From Bryoerythrophyllum caledonicum (lineage: Eukaryota; Streptophyta; Bryopsida; Pottiales; Pottiaceae), in assembly GCA_963971425.1 (NCBI GenBank), contig OZ020519.1, positions 10,308,028-10,372,027 of the forward strand: DNA of 64,000 nucleotides, given 5' to 3'. Below, piece after piece: positions 11,001 through 22,496 of this stretch. Below the pieces are notes generated by a model that searched no databases, had not been told where the DNA came from, and saw only the letters and a list, made by a program, of their open reading frames with translations. The stretch's first letter is position 1, and each line of letters starts with the position of its first letter. Both the position numbers and the translations under genes were made by a program.

Positions 11001-14000
11001 GAGGCATTTTCCATGTTGTATGAAAGTAACTACCCCATGCGCTTTGGTGTGATCCTCCTCTCTGGAAAATTGTTGGAACATATCGAAGCCAATGGACCTG
11101 ATAGCATCTCCGAATACAAGGACTTGGGAACAGACCTCTCCACATTGGTAGGTTTTGGAGCTCTGTTTTCCTCGTAGGAGAATGTAATGACTTTGGTTGT
11201 GAACTGCACAAATTGTTCAAGTTCAATATATCCGTCTTACAGTTTCTGCTGGTATTCTACTCTCGTGTTTTCAGAAGGTCATTTTTGAGTGAAGATGTTT
11301 TTTCCCCCTGAATTTGCAGGTCACACGGTTATTTCTCTTCATAAAAGAGGAGTATGATGATAAAGAGTTGCCTCTCAAGTTTTTGGTCAACGTAAGCATT
11401 CTCTTTTTCGACAATTATGGAAGCTTTACCTTAGAATGTAGCGGTTCCACAGCTAACCTTTTTCAAATACATTTTGTGTATGCATAGGTCATAGCTAGAC
11501 ATGTTCTTCCCTTTTCAAGTTTTTTTCGCATAACTTCGGTCTTATGGATGGATCCATTAGCTGCACGCTGCATGGGCTGGAGATTCCGATGGAGACGAAG
11601 ATGTACCGGTACAGAGGAGTCATGTGGTGGACGCTTTCATGGGAGTCCTAAAGTGAGTTTATAACTTCAGATGTTTTTGATAAACTTGAGTTGTTTGTAA
11701 AGTCACTGAAAGTTTCACCCTCTTTTGGTTTACCATTCTGCTCTTTCCTCACTCTCAATAGCTATCAGATCAATGAAAGAGCTTGGTGGTCTGGCAACTC
11801 AAGTTCGAACTAGTTTTAGCCGCCTTTGAGGAAGAAGGAGAGGTCATGTTGTACCATGAATCTAACCGTCTTTCTCCTCTTTAAGCCGATTATAGAAATT
11901 TCGGGCTCATTTGATTAACCAAGATTAAGAAATAGAGATGAAAACTCTTGGTATCTTTGCCTCACTTCACTGTTCATTCTGTAGACGGCAACCACATGAC
12001 TGTCTTATTCATGTAAGCCTATCCTTGGTAGCGATTGTTAAGTCTTAGTGTGATTGTGGGAAATTTTACAAGAAACTGACAAGAGATTGTGTCTGGACAT
12101 GAACAGATCGAAGCAGAAAACCACGGAAGGGTTGAAGGAGGAAACGACGAGAATTATGGACAGATTTGACACTGAGTCTGAGTACAGAGAGGAGGCTTTG
12201 GGCAGTTCTCTGTTTGTTTACAAATTGGGCCTGTCAAATGTGTATCCTGCCCTGCTTATGAACGGCCAAGTTTTCGGCTCCAGCCAGGTACCCTTTCTTT
12301 TCTATTCCTCCTTACGATGGTAGCAATTCCTGCTTGATCACCAAGGTCGTGTTTCTTTTCAGGTTGTGAATGCTGCGGTTCAAGCCATGAACGATGAGCT
12401 TCCGAGGGTGCAAGAAGGTGTGTACTATGGAGCCATCAACATTCGCACGGATATTCTTGAGAAATTCCTTACCGAAGAAGGCCAACCCCGCTACAATCCT
12501 CAGGTAATATTAGAGTTGTTTGGCAAAGATACTGTGAGTTTTGACCTCTTTTCTCATTTTAAGTGAGGCCCTAAGTAGCTCTAAATTAAACTATAAGGCA
12601 GGTAAGTTTTATGGTACAACATGACCTCTCCTTCTTCCTTCTCAAAGGCGTCTGAAACTACTTCTAATTTGAGTTGAGAGACCACCAAGCTCTTCTATTG
12701 ATCTTATAGCTACTGAGAAGGAAGAAAGAGTAGTGTGTTAAATCAAAAGAGGGTGACTTTACATTCAATTTCAATCAAATGACTCTGCTCGAAGGAAACA
12801 TTTTTCATCTTCGGTTCAACAACTCCACAACAGTGACGGTTTTTTCTATTTGCAGATTGTTGCAATCCCAAAAGAGGAGCGCAAGTATGTGGGACTTGCA
12901 TACCCTGTAGCAAAGAAAGAGCCTGTGCTTTCCAGGCTGCAATATCTTCATTTTCCTGGATGTATGTTGTAGCACAAATATTCCTGGCCCTCTCTCAGTG
13001 AGTTGTTTTCAGTAATATCTGGCACGTTTGTATATTGTTTAAATTTTTTATTTTTTTTATGGTTAGCACGTTTATTGAGGGCTGTTGTTTCAGAGTGTGA
13101 ACATCGACTGTTAACCTGAATACTCAATTTATATGGTGCAGCTGAGGACGATGTGAAGCCTGTGACACACTGGTTAGCATTGGATCTCACTCGAAAGAAT
13201 GGTGTGCGTCTGCTTCAACAGGCTCTCCAGTACCTTGTACGTAATATTGATTTCAGGCTCTTTTTTAGTGACTGTTTCAGATTCCCATTGTGTCAAAGTT
13301 CGCCAGCTGATGTGTTGGATCTTGTTTTCACCATGTTGCTGAGATGCTAAGAAGTTGAAGCCTTTTGTGATAACAGGCAGATGGGTCCAAGAAAGGAAGA
13401 ATCGGTATATTGCACAACGTTAAGGCTGCAAATGTCCAAGAGCCTTCACTTTTGATCCGTATCGTGATGACGGTTGCAAATTCTCCAAGGTAATCAAAAG
13501 AGGGGTATCTTATTGAAACTTTGGGTGACTTTCAATTACCTCAATACTTCCTTCTCGAGCCATTGTGATTTCTGTTGTGTGCAACCTATTATCTGACCTA
13601 CAAGACAGTCGGCGGGCAAAGGTTGTGCCGTTCTTACAGAAGCTTTTGACAATCGAGGAGTTGAGTGATGAATCGACTGAGGGTGAAACGATAAAGATTG
13701 TTCTCAAGCTTGCCGAGGAGATGGGACTGAAAGCGTCTGCGTTGGAGAAATCCATCTCACCTGGCTCGGCTCATTCTGTGCTTGAGAAGATGGAGGAGGT
13801 AAATGATTTTGTCATGTTCCTGTATCTAATTATGATGATTTTTATATTTATGTGGAGAAATTGGGCCACGTTTTATCAATACAATATATGTCATACCTCA
13901 CAATTGTTGAAATCATTACAAGTGGATCATGCGCAAAGACGCATAATCACAGGTCGTGTGATCTTTCATGCTTTCAACTTATGCCAGTGTTCTGTAAAAC

Positions 14001-17000
14001 CATGACTCTGTGTATTATATGGTACTGTGCCTTGACCTCTTTTTTTGGAATGTACTCTTACTCTCGTGATGGAATGCAGGAAGTGAAGTTTTTGTCCCAA
14101 CTTTGTGGTCTCAAGGCAGGTGCTGAGGCAGTGATTACAAATGGAAGGGTATGATTTTTCTCAGCCATGCCTTTTTCTTACCTTATTCAATATTTGTAGT
14201 GAGGAAGATGAGATAGTTACTGATTAGTGTGAGCTCTTTCCTGGAACAACGACATGTTCTGGTTTTGAACGTTTTTGTAGGTCTTTCTCCAAGAAGACGG
14301 CCATTATTTTGTCAAAGAAGACTTTTCTCTGTTGGAACATGTGGAGTATGAGAAGCGAGTGAAAATGGTTGAAGAGCTGGTGGACAAGATCGAGTGGAAA
14401 GACACAGAACCAGACGATTTGACCAGGTATTATTTTCACCATATGCTGTGCCTCCGACATCTTTGAAGAACGTCCTTGGTTCATACAGATGTCCCTGGAG
14501 AAGATTTTTAATCCAATATGCCATTGCAAACAGGTCAGATTCATGAGTTGATGTCGAGTTTCATACTGACTTTGTCATGGTTTTTTGAATCGCCAGTGAA
14601 TTCCTAAGTACTGTAATCATGGGAGTATCATCAGCGATGTCTGCACGCACTAAAAGTGGTGACACGGTTCGCTTTGAATTGTTGAAGGCAGAGCACAGGT
14701 AATCCTTTTATCGTTCCCTTCGTTCTGATCCTTTAATTTGTAATGTCAAGTGGAAAGGCCATCAATGGATCCAAAAAGAATTTCTGCTTCTTCAAGTTGG
14801 TACAGTTCAGTCTCTTCATTAGACATCTTGATAGAGGCATTGTTTTGTGTTTTTTGAGTACTTACTTGAATTCTTGGTGTGGATTTGTTTCTATTACAGT
14901 GCAATTGTGAGGAACATTGAGGAATCTCCAATTCATGTGGATGCAGTGATTGACCCACTGAGTGCCACAGCCCAGAAGTTGTCACCGTTACTTGTTCTGC
15001 TTCAGGAATGGATAAAACCAAGCATGAGAATTTGTTTCAACCCTATGGCAAGTACCTGTATCTCTGCCTTTATCATGGTGTTTTCTTTTCAATATCAAAA
15101 AACTGACCCCATCTTATCTTTTTATGCAGAGCTCACTGGCTGATCTTCCATTGAAAAATTTCTACCGGTTTGTACTCCCAGTGAAGGTACATTTCATTGG
15201 TCATGCTGCTTTTTCTTTTTTATCAATTTTATATAAATTCGTTTGGGGAATGTTTCCTTTTGAACCAAAACCGAAGAGGCTCTTGTTTTGCTATTTGAGT
15301 GTAACATTGCTAGTAGAGAGGGTGAGTTACTAATGAGAGAAGATAGTTAGTGAAGGTGACACTAAATTTGTTACACTTGAAAAAACTTCAGCCCTCACTA
15401 ATTTTGAGATTTTGCAAAACTAGAGCGTGTTGTAGGAATTATTCTTTCAGCAATAATTCGTGTAGTAACTTGTGAGACCATAATCTTCGCATGGTGCAGG
15501 ATTCCTTCACTTCAGAAGGCAGTTTGACAGCCGGGCCCTTTGCTCTCTTTTCCAACATGCCACCATCCCGCACCCTCACTCTGAATCTTGACGTTCCAGA
15601 GCCCTGGCTTGTAGAACCTGTTGTTGCTCTGTAAGTGAACCTCTCCAATTGCATCAAGTTTCTGATCAGTTGGAATAGACCATTCAATAACAGAAACTGG
15701 GATGAATTTTTTGAGTAAATTTTGAAGGCACTTTTTACTAAGATTGCGTAGGCGTGAGCGAAGAAATAAACGAGTCGCTAGTGTTTGATGTTTTTTCTTT
15801 CTTTTCATGTTTCTTGTTATAAATAATTTCTTTTAAAGAATGAGTGAGAATGTTTCCTGATCTTGTGAGTTTCTGTCCCGCATTTTCTGGTCATTGCATA
15901 TTTAATATATTCTGACTTTGAATACTCTTGATGGTGACGTACAGACATGATTTAGACAATATTGTTCTGGAGAAACTGGAAGACACGAGAACTATGCACG
16001 CGGTTTACGAGTTGGAAGCTTTAGTTCTTACTGGTGAGATAATTACTCGTCATTAAAAATATGCAAAACAGAGGAAAAAGGAGTTGTTAATTTATTGCTT
16101 TCACTGGTTTTATTAGCTAATTTATCTTTCAAGCGCGCCTCATGATTTTGTTGCCATCCTAGAAATTCAGCGGTTAACCTTGATAGCCTTTCAACTCTCT
16201 TGATTTGTTCAGGCCATTGCTATGAGAAAGAGACGAGGGAGCCTCCTCGTGGGCTTCAGCTTCTCCTGGGAACAAAAGACCAGCCTCACATGGTGGACAC
16301 AATAGTGATGGCCAACTTGGGGTACTGGCAATTAAAAGCAGCTCCAGGTGTGTGGACATTGGCGCTTGCCCCAGGTCGGTCCACTGAAATTTACACGCTC
16401 AGTGGAAAAGAGGAGGGAACCGACAAGGGACCGGTCTCAAAGCGCATCATCATCAGTGATTTCCGAGGCTTGCCAGTGCGTATAGATGTTGTGAAGAAGA
16501 AAGGAATGGAGAATGAGAAGATACTGGACATTGAAGGTGATGAGGATGGTGAAAAAGCCAAGGTATGTATGCCACAAGGCTTGTAGTAAGATGAAGTTTG
16601 AAGATGGCAAGTTCGTTGATGTTTGTATTATGGGTGCTGCTTTGGGCTCAGGCTTCTTTGATGAAGGAGAAGCTTGTCAAACTGAGGAAATGTGTGGACT
16701 CTGCCAAGAGAGCACTAGTTTTGGTAACCTGGCACTCTTTATCAACTCCTTCGGAAGTAAAATAAAATGGAATCTAATTGGTAAATACCTGAGAAAACAA
16801 CGAAGCTCCCAAGACTTCGTGACTATTGTTTTTGAGTTACTGATATAGTTGTCTGTATAAATTGGCAGAAAAAGAAGACATTTGAGAAGAGTAAGTTAAT
16901 GAAATGGGCGTCTAGTTGGGTTGGAGCTGGAAAAGGAGCGAAGCGGCAAGCAGGACTTGTAAGCCCCATTTTCCACCCCTTCCTTCAGTTTATATGGTTT

Positions 17001-19964
17001 TAATATTCAACAGATAATTGACTAAATGATAATTGTGGTTTGCAGGATGGCAGTAAGGTTATCAGAGAAGGAGAGACGATCAACATATTTTCAGTTGCTT
17101 CAGGACACTTGTACGTCCTTCTGAATACATCGTTGAGAATATACAAATTGGAAACAAGTTTGTGACTTTGCGCATCAGGGATTGGAGTTTTTTTTTTTCT
17201 TTCTTTCAGATCAGTTTTGTTGTTGACCCCAATTGTTGTCGTAATTTTTTCCAGGTACGAGCGGTTTTTGAAGATTATGATGTTGAGTGTGCTGAAGAAC
17301 ACAGACCGCCCTGTCAAATTCTGGTTCATTAAGAACTACCTTTCTCCCCAATTCAAGGTTCGTATGTTTACCTCTTATGTCCAAGATGTAGGCTACTCTG
17401 ACATGTTTGTTAAGTGAGGCAAAGTTACCATGAGTTTTGACCTCTTTTCTCATTTTAAACGATTGAAAACAGACTCTCAGTCAATCTATAATCAGCCCAA
17501 AGAGGAAAAAGGCGACCTCTCATTCTCCCTTCTCAAAGGCGGCTAGAACTACTTCTAACTTGACTTTGGAGACCACCAAGCTCTTTTATACTTATTACGG
17601 AAGAGATTGGTGCTCTCCACACTCAACACTATAATCTTTAACACGTTTCAGAAGCGGGAAAAGAAAAGAAAAAGCTGAAGCGTGATATCTGTCGATATGT
17701 ATGAGCAACGCTCTATTTCACCTCATTTTTATGGGTTCAATTGTTGCAGGGTGTGATTCCTCACATGGCACGTGAATATGGATTTGAGTATGATTTGGTG
17801 ACGTACAAGTGGCCCTCGTGGTTGCACAAGCAAACCGAGAAGCAACGTATTATTTGGGCCTACAAAATCCTGTTTCTGGATGTACTCTTCCCCCTCTCTT
17901 TGAAGAAGGCAAGTCTCACTTCCACATGTTAAACCATTCAACAAGAAAATTCTGTAGGACTCAACAACCTGGGTTCTTTGCTCTGCAAATGTAGTGTTGT
18001 ATTATTCGCCTCAAGACTTGCATCTTGCTTTTTTCTACTTCATTGAATAGACCCCCCCCCCCCCCCCCCCCCCCCCTCTTCTTTTTTTCTAACTCTTTAA
18101 ACATGTTAATTGACGCTCCAGCGTTGTCTTGCATGTACAGGTGATATTTGTGGATGCTGATCAAATAATCAGAGCTGACATGGCGGAGCTGTATGACATG
18201 GATATCGACGGAAAGCCACTTGCTTACACACCTTTTTGCGACAATAACAAGGAGATGGACGGGTTTCGGTTCTGGAACCAGGTAATTGAGATCAATTGTT
18301 GACCTCAATACTTCCTTATGTTGGCCATCAGATGCAAATTACTCTTCAATACACAGTGAAGCTAGATTCGTTCACAGTATATACTATATATTTATGGCTT
18401 TCTTAAAACAGGATACAGAATCCCATACTTCGTAGACTCTAAAGATGGATATGTTAGAGCTAAGATTCCTTGTGTACCAGGGTTTCTGGAAGGATCACTT
18501 GAGAGGGAGGCCTTATCACATCAGGTACATTCCACTTATTCATTAGTCCTCCTTTCTAATAGAGATATTTGTAAAGTCAGGCAAAAACGCCAAGAGTTTG
18601 GACCCCCTTTTTTTTTTCTTCTCATTTTTAATAATTAAAATCAGCTCTACACAGCTCTAAATTTCTGTAATCAGCTCAAACAGGAGAAAGGTGGCTAAAT
18701 CTCACGGTATAACATGACCTCTCCTTCTTCCTTCGCAAAGAGGGGTTAAAAATACTTCTATCTTGAAAACAACTGGATCACCAAGCTCCTCCATTGATCT
18801 AGTATCTATTAAGAGTTTCACAAAATAGTAGTATTAAAATAGAAAGAGGGGGGTTAAAACTTTGGGTTACTCTAATATGTTTCGTTGTACACTGCTTTCA
18901 TCAATAGTCGCTACATCCGGGAGAAGAATGTCATTTTAATAAGTTTAGCACTTTCTCTTGACTTGTTTTCACGTTCTGATGCTGATATTCTTCGACAACA
19001 GTGCCCTCTACGTTGTGGATCTGGCGAAATTCCGGCAGTCAGCTGCCGGAGACAACTTGAGAGTCTTTTATGAGAGTCTGAGTAAAGACCCCAACAGTCT
19101 CTCCAATTTGGACCAGGTGAGCTCTCCCTCCTCACTTTTTATTGCCGTTTGTTCCATGACGATGTGGTACTTACTCTAGTGCAAATCACTACAGGATTTG
19201 CCGAACTACGCTCAGCACCAAGTGCCAATCTATTCCTTGCCCCAACAATGGCTGTGGTGCGAATCCTGGTGTGGGAATGCCACCAAGTCCCAGGCCAAGA
19301 CCATTGATTTGTGCAACAATCCCATGACCAAGGAGCCAAAGCTGGAGGTAACCTCTTTCTCATATCACCTACAAAAGAATCCTTTTCAAAGTCAGTAAGA
19401 TACGCCCTCCTTCCATCTTATCACTACTCTTTTCTCTTACTAGCTGTTAGATCGAAGGAAAGGTTCGGTGGTCTCTCAGCTCAAGTTAGTCTCAGAAGGA
19501 GAGAGTTCTTTCCAAAGTCAGAAGAAGACACCCCCTCTCTTGAGTTTAATCCTACTCTTTCCTCACTCTTACAGTAATGGAAGAGCTCAAGTTACAAGTA
19601 GTTTTAGTCGAAGGAGAGGTCATTGATTGTACCACTGAGTTTGACAACTAAAACTGAGAAAAGAGGTCAAAACTCACGGTATCTTTGTCTGACTTCACAA
19701 ACAACTCTTGTACATGATATGATATGGTTTTGTGTGTGTTGTGTTTTGCAGGGAGCGAGACGGATTGTGGCGGAGTGGCCGGAGCTGGATCAGGAGGCAC
19801 GTGAGTTCACGGCCAGAATCCAGGGAGAAGTAGCTCCGGAGACGCTGAGCATTCCGGCTCAAGTGCAAGAGGTGTTGCAGCAACAACCCCAGGACGAGAG
19901 TGAGACCTCGGTGCCCTCTACTTCTAGTGTCGTTGTAGACAAGGAGACAGCTGCAGAGCTCTAA
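8007..19964 (+). CDS. UGGT: UDP-glucose:glycoprotein glucosyltransferase
   Basis: ER-lumen folding sensor that re-glucosylates misfolded N-glycoproteins so they rebind calnexin/calreticulin. I traced 38 exons in phase (8007-8161, 8297-8561, 8638-8777 ... 19195-19347, 19752-19964) giving 1,640 residues, normal for the family. Residues 1-27 are a signal peptide. The long N-terminal thioredoxin-like sensor region has family signatures ([32 protein letters not shown]). The GT24 catalytic domain starts near 1330 ([21 protein letters not shown]), with the metal-binding D-A-D at 1424-1426 (FVDADQ), and [13 protein letters not shown] near 1534. Introns after exons 12, 25 and 33 use GC donors (GCAAGT). 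The C-terminus is AAEL rather than a clear HDEL/KDEL, so ER retrieval is uncertain. Six introns carry MITE copies. Start 8007 is preferred for the signal peptide. Confidence 0.95.
9318..9480 (+). mobile_element. MITE copy (UGGT-intron family), internally deleted
   Basis: Located in UGGT intron 5. It starts with AAGTGAGGGAAAGATACCAT and GAATTTTGACC and contains the hallmark block CACCAAGCTCTTCCATTGAT, then ends near GGTATCTTTTCCAAACTTTGG. It is shorter than other copies and lacks the central TACAACATGACCTCTCC block. Confidence 0.6.
11697..11975 (-). mobile_element. MITE copy (UGGT-intron family), inverted
   Basis: Located in UGGT intron 15. It is in reverse orientation: the hallmark words appear as GGAGAGGTCATGTTGTACCAT and AAAACTCTTGGTATCTTTGC, with GAAAGAGCTTGGTGGTCT standing for the CACCAAGCTC block. 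Confidence 0.65.
12515..12775 (+). mobile_element. MITE copy (UGGT-intron family)
   Basis: Located in UGGT intron 17. It shows the typical order: AAAGATACTGTGAGTTTTGA, CTCTTTTCTCATTTTAA, TACAACATGACCTCTCCTTC, CTTCTCAAAGGCG, CCACCAAGCTCTTC, and GGGTGACTTTAC at the far end. The ends fit an imperfect terminal inverted repeat of the AAAGTCA-NN-CAAAG type. Confidence 0.65.
17405..17640 (+). mobile_element. MITE copy (UGGT-intron family)
   Basis: Located in UGGT intron 32. It has GTGAGGCAAAGTTACCATGA, GTTTTGACCTCTTTTCTCAT, CTTCTCAAAGGCGGCTAGAA and GAGACCACCAAGCTCTT in the family order. Confidence 0.65.
18052..18077 (+). repeat. Poly-C tract of 26 bases
   Basis: An uninterrupted run of C lies in UGGT intron 33 (17909-18140), about 60 bases upstream of the acceptor and followed by a T-rich stretch. 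Its exact length is likely to be unreliable in assembly and variable between individuals. Confidence 0.9.
18565..18885 (+). mobile_element. MITE copy (UGGT-intron family), near full length
   Basis: Located in UGGT intron 35. It opens with GTAAAGTCAGGCAAAAACGC, carries TATAACATGACCTCTCCTTC and GGATCACCAAGCTCCTCCAT, and closes with TTAAAACTTTGGGTTAC. At about 320 bp it is the longest forward copy and a good reference for the family. Confidence 0.65.
19385..19702 (-). mobile_element. MITE copy (UGGT-intron family), inverted, partly duplicated
   Basis: Located in UGGT intron 37. It is in reverse orientation, with GAAGGAGAGGTCATTGATTG, GAGAAAAGAGGTCAAAACTC and ACGGTATCTTTGTCTGACTT at the right end. 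The left half contains the pattern GGTGGTCTCTCAGCTCAAG followed by a second related segment, which suggests an internal duplication or two overlapping copies. Confidence 0.6.
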
Positions 19965-20014
19965 TTTTGCTATTATTTTTATTATTATTATTATTATGGT
20001 GGGGTGGTGTTTTA

Positions 20015-20255
20015 TAGGGGGAGAATGAACAAACACTTTATTTATGTCGGCTTCCTCTGGAGATCGTAGTTCATCTTTCTTTCTTTGGAGATTGGAGTTC
20101 ATCTTTCTCTCTTTGGAGATAATTGGAGTTCATCTTCCCTTTCTATGGAGCTTGGAGTTCATTTAAATTAATTTTTTTTGGTCTCTCTCTCTCGATAATT
20201 GGAGATCATCTTTCTTTCTTTGGAGATTGGAGTTCATCTTTCTTTCATTCATGGT
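20015..20255 (+). repeat. SINE tail fragment expanded into a minisatellite
   Basis: Just after the UGGT stop codon, a 3' SINE fragment (GAATGAACAAACACTTTATT, with CGGCTTCCTCTGGAGATC) is followed by about five imperfect units containing GGAGATTGGAGTTCATCTTT. The unit resembles the SINE end, so the minisatellite probably arose from it. It lies in the likely UGGT 3' UTR. Confidence 0.6.
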
Positions 20256-22199
20256 TTTTTCTTTCATAAATTTGATATTAAATGTATTCACAACTCTTAC
20301 TCCAACCAATGGCTGATTTCTATCAATATGGTGATGATATCCAACAACTCACTCTTTAGCAACGATGGAGGAATTATTGTGACCTTTCTTTTGGTTTGCA
20401 TCTCTGAACTGCTTAGAATTCACCCCAAGCATCTCCAAAATTCTTAGAACGTTACCCTTTAGAATCTATAGTTGTCATCATTTCGGTGACAATTTCAACT
20501 TTTCTCCCACATTTTCGGCAGATCAAGCACGGACAACAGAACGTGCGGACTCAGAGGACGTTCTTGTGCGTCGCGCGTAGCTGATTGCCACCGGAAATCT
20601 CCCAAATGGAGCCCAAAAGTGACAGTTGCGTCCAAATATGGTTGGCTTGTCACTAAAGTATTAAAGGCCCTTGTTCACCATGCTAAAATGGTGAAGTATA
20701 CCATCCATTGTATATAGTGTGGATGCATAAGTACTGTGGGTAAAAATGATGTGGACCTAGTCAATTCTAGTTTTGGAACATAATTTATGTGGACGCATCA
20801 CATCATGTGTCAGGCCGCTCACTCTCTGCCACTCGGTGTTGAATATCTTCCACTCTCCACGGTTCACTGCTACTTACCATCACTTCTCCATCACTGTACA
20901 ATAATTTGAGTGTCAACAATTCTGAAACATCCTACACTATCTTCTGAGGTACTGCCCCCAATAGGCAATTTTGGCACCTCTGTGCCAAATTATATACTTT
21001 TTCAAGTCACAATGGCTCAAATACAACCGATAACACCAAAGTACCATATGAATATCACCTAGGCAATACATTTGGTATTACCTTGGCATATCACCTAGAA
21101 AAATCTTTTGGATTTTCCAAAGTGTTTGGACATTCTCTATTGTGAATTGAATACGTACAAAGCTAACCAATTTTGGATCTTATTATTTCATGTAGACAAA
21201 TGTCACAAAGAGTAAGCCAAGAATTGGCCTCTTTTTTCTACATTTTTTAAATTTAAGGGTCTAGAAGCTTTTGGGAAATTTTTAGCCAAATTTGGAGCCT
21301 GTGGTTCCAAGTTTCCCTTGAGGCGTCCACCTTGGTCTGAATAGGGCCCTCCACCAATATAAAAATAGGGGCCATGTTTTGTCCACACCCCCCTTCCTGT
21401 ACCATATGGTTTAACCCTTAAACGCCGAAGCAGCCAGAAATTGACTTCTCGAATGACATTGTTGAATGATGATCAACGTAAATAACTATTTTTCATCCAT
21501 TTTTTAAAGGAGAGTTCCTTGCATGTACAAGCATTAGAGGATGAAACTGGCCTCATTGAGGTAATCATGTTTTATTTAAGAAAGAAAATGCTTGTGACAC
21601 GGATCTCAATATAGTGAAATTGAGAAACTTCTAGCTTTGGCTCTAGATCTGAATTCAAGCCATCAAAATGATATTTTTTGAATTTGAGCCCAACTAATGA
21701 AATGAAGCTAATGATGTCTAGCTTCCATACCATTTTGAAAATTAAAAAAATACGTAAAATTGAATAAGTTATAGCAATTTGAACTTGGACCTATAACCGT
21801 GGTTCTAATTTTAGCCGAACACGGAGCTTTCATTTACACCACAAGTTTGGCACCATAATGTCCACCTTTGGTGAAATTTTCAGAAATTTTTAGCATAATT
21901 TGTATTTAATATGAATTTTCTTCATTTTTTCTTCAGAAAACCACAAAAAAATCAAATTTCCACAAAAAAAAATGTGATTTTTGTAACATAATTGAGACAT
22001 ATGATCTCATCTCTGAATTTAAAAAAAAAAAAAGATTCCACTTATATTTGATGAGAAACTAGAGCAGACAGTTGATTAAAAGTTTAGATTGATGCCACGG
22101 TCATAGGCTCCGTCGTTAGAGATCCACCGCCTAGAGTACGTGAGATGAGAATTGGTGGACCGATTATTGAAATTAGTGCAGGTATTTCGAAATAGTGTA
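20256..22199. other. Intergenic repeats between UGGT and psbO
   Basis: No gene is supported. About 21190-21400 resembles the GC-richer GGGGCC-containing repeats at 51230-51540 and 61530-61790. About 21415-22060 is a long dispersed repeat found again at the right edge of the window. A block around 21030-21110 with ATCACCTAGGCAATAC-like words is echoed at about 25385-25475. Confidence 0.5.
21415..22060 (+). mobile_element. Dispersed TTAA-ended repeat, copy 1
   Basis: It begins at TTAACCCTTAAACGCCGAAG and runs colinearly with 63557-64000 (shared GGAGAGTTCCTTG, CTGGCCTCATTGAGGTAATC, GCTTGTGACACGGATCTCAA), with only scattered differences and small indels. The TTAA plus CCCT end resembles the piggyBac-like families elsewhere in the window. 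The right end of this copy is not certain. Confidence 0.6.
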
Positions 22200-22496
22200 G
22201 CCCACACTACCATCCAACCAGAGCAAAGTTACTTTGGCACGAAAAAGTGACTTTTAAAGGCAGAGAGCGAACGGCTCTACCAATGGGAATCAGGATCCGA
22301 GATCGGGCGCCTTATCCCGGCGCCAGCAATGGGCCAATCACGGCCCCTTATCCGCTCCCCGGACCCCGTGCCCGCGGCGCCACCCATAACCGTAGCCATA
22401 GGAGCACGAACAGCCTCTATTTCATGTCCGCATCGTCTCGCAGCTGCAGAGTCGCGCTCGCCGTCGTGTTTGGAGCCTTGAGCAGCTGCAGCAGCC
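22200..22496 (+). promoter_or_regulatory. psbO upstream region
   Basis: The AT-rich intergenic DNA changes to GC-rich about 200 bp before the psbO ATG. Two CTTATCC sites (GGATAAG on the other strand, at about 22312 and 22347) match the core of the I-box/GATA element common in light-regulated plant promoters. That these act as I-boxes is inference. No clear TATA box is seen. Confidence 0.35.
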
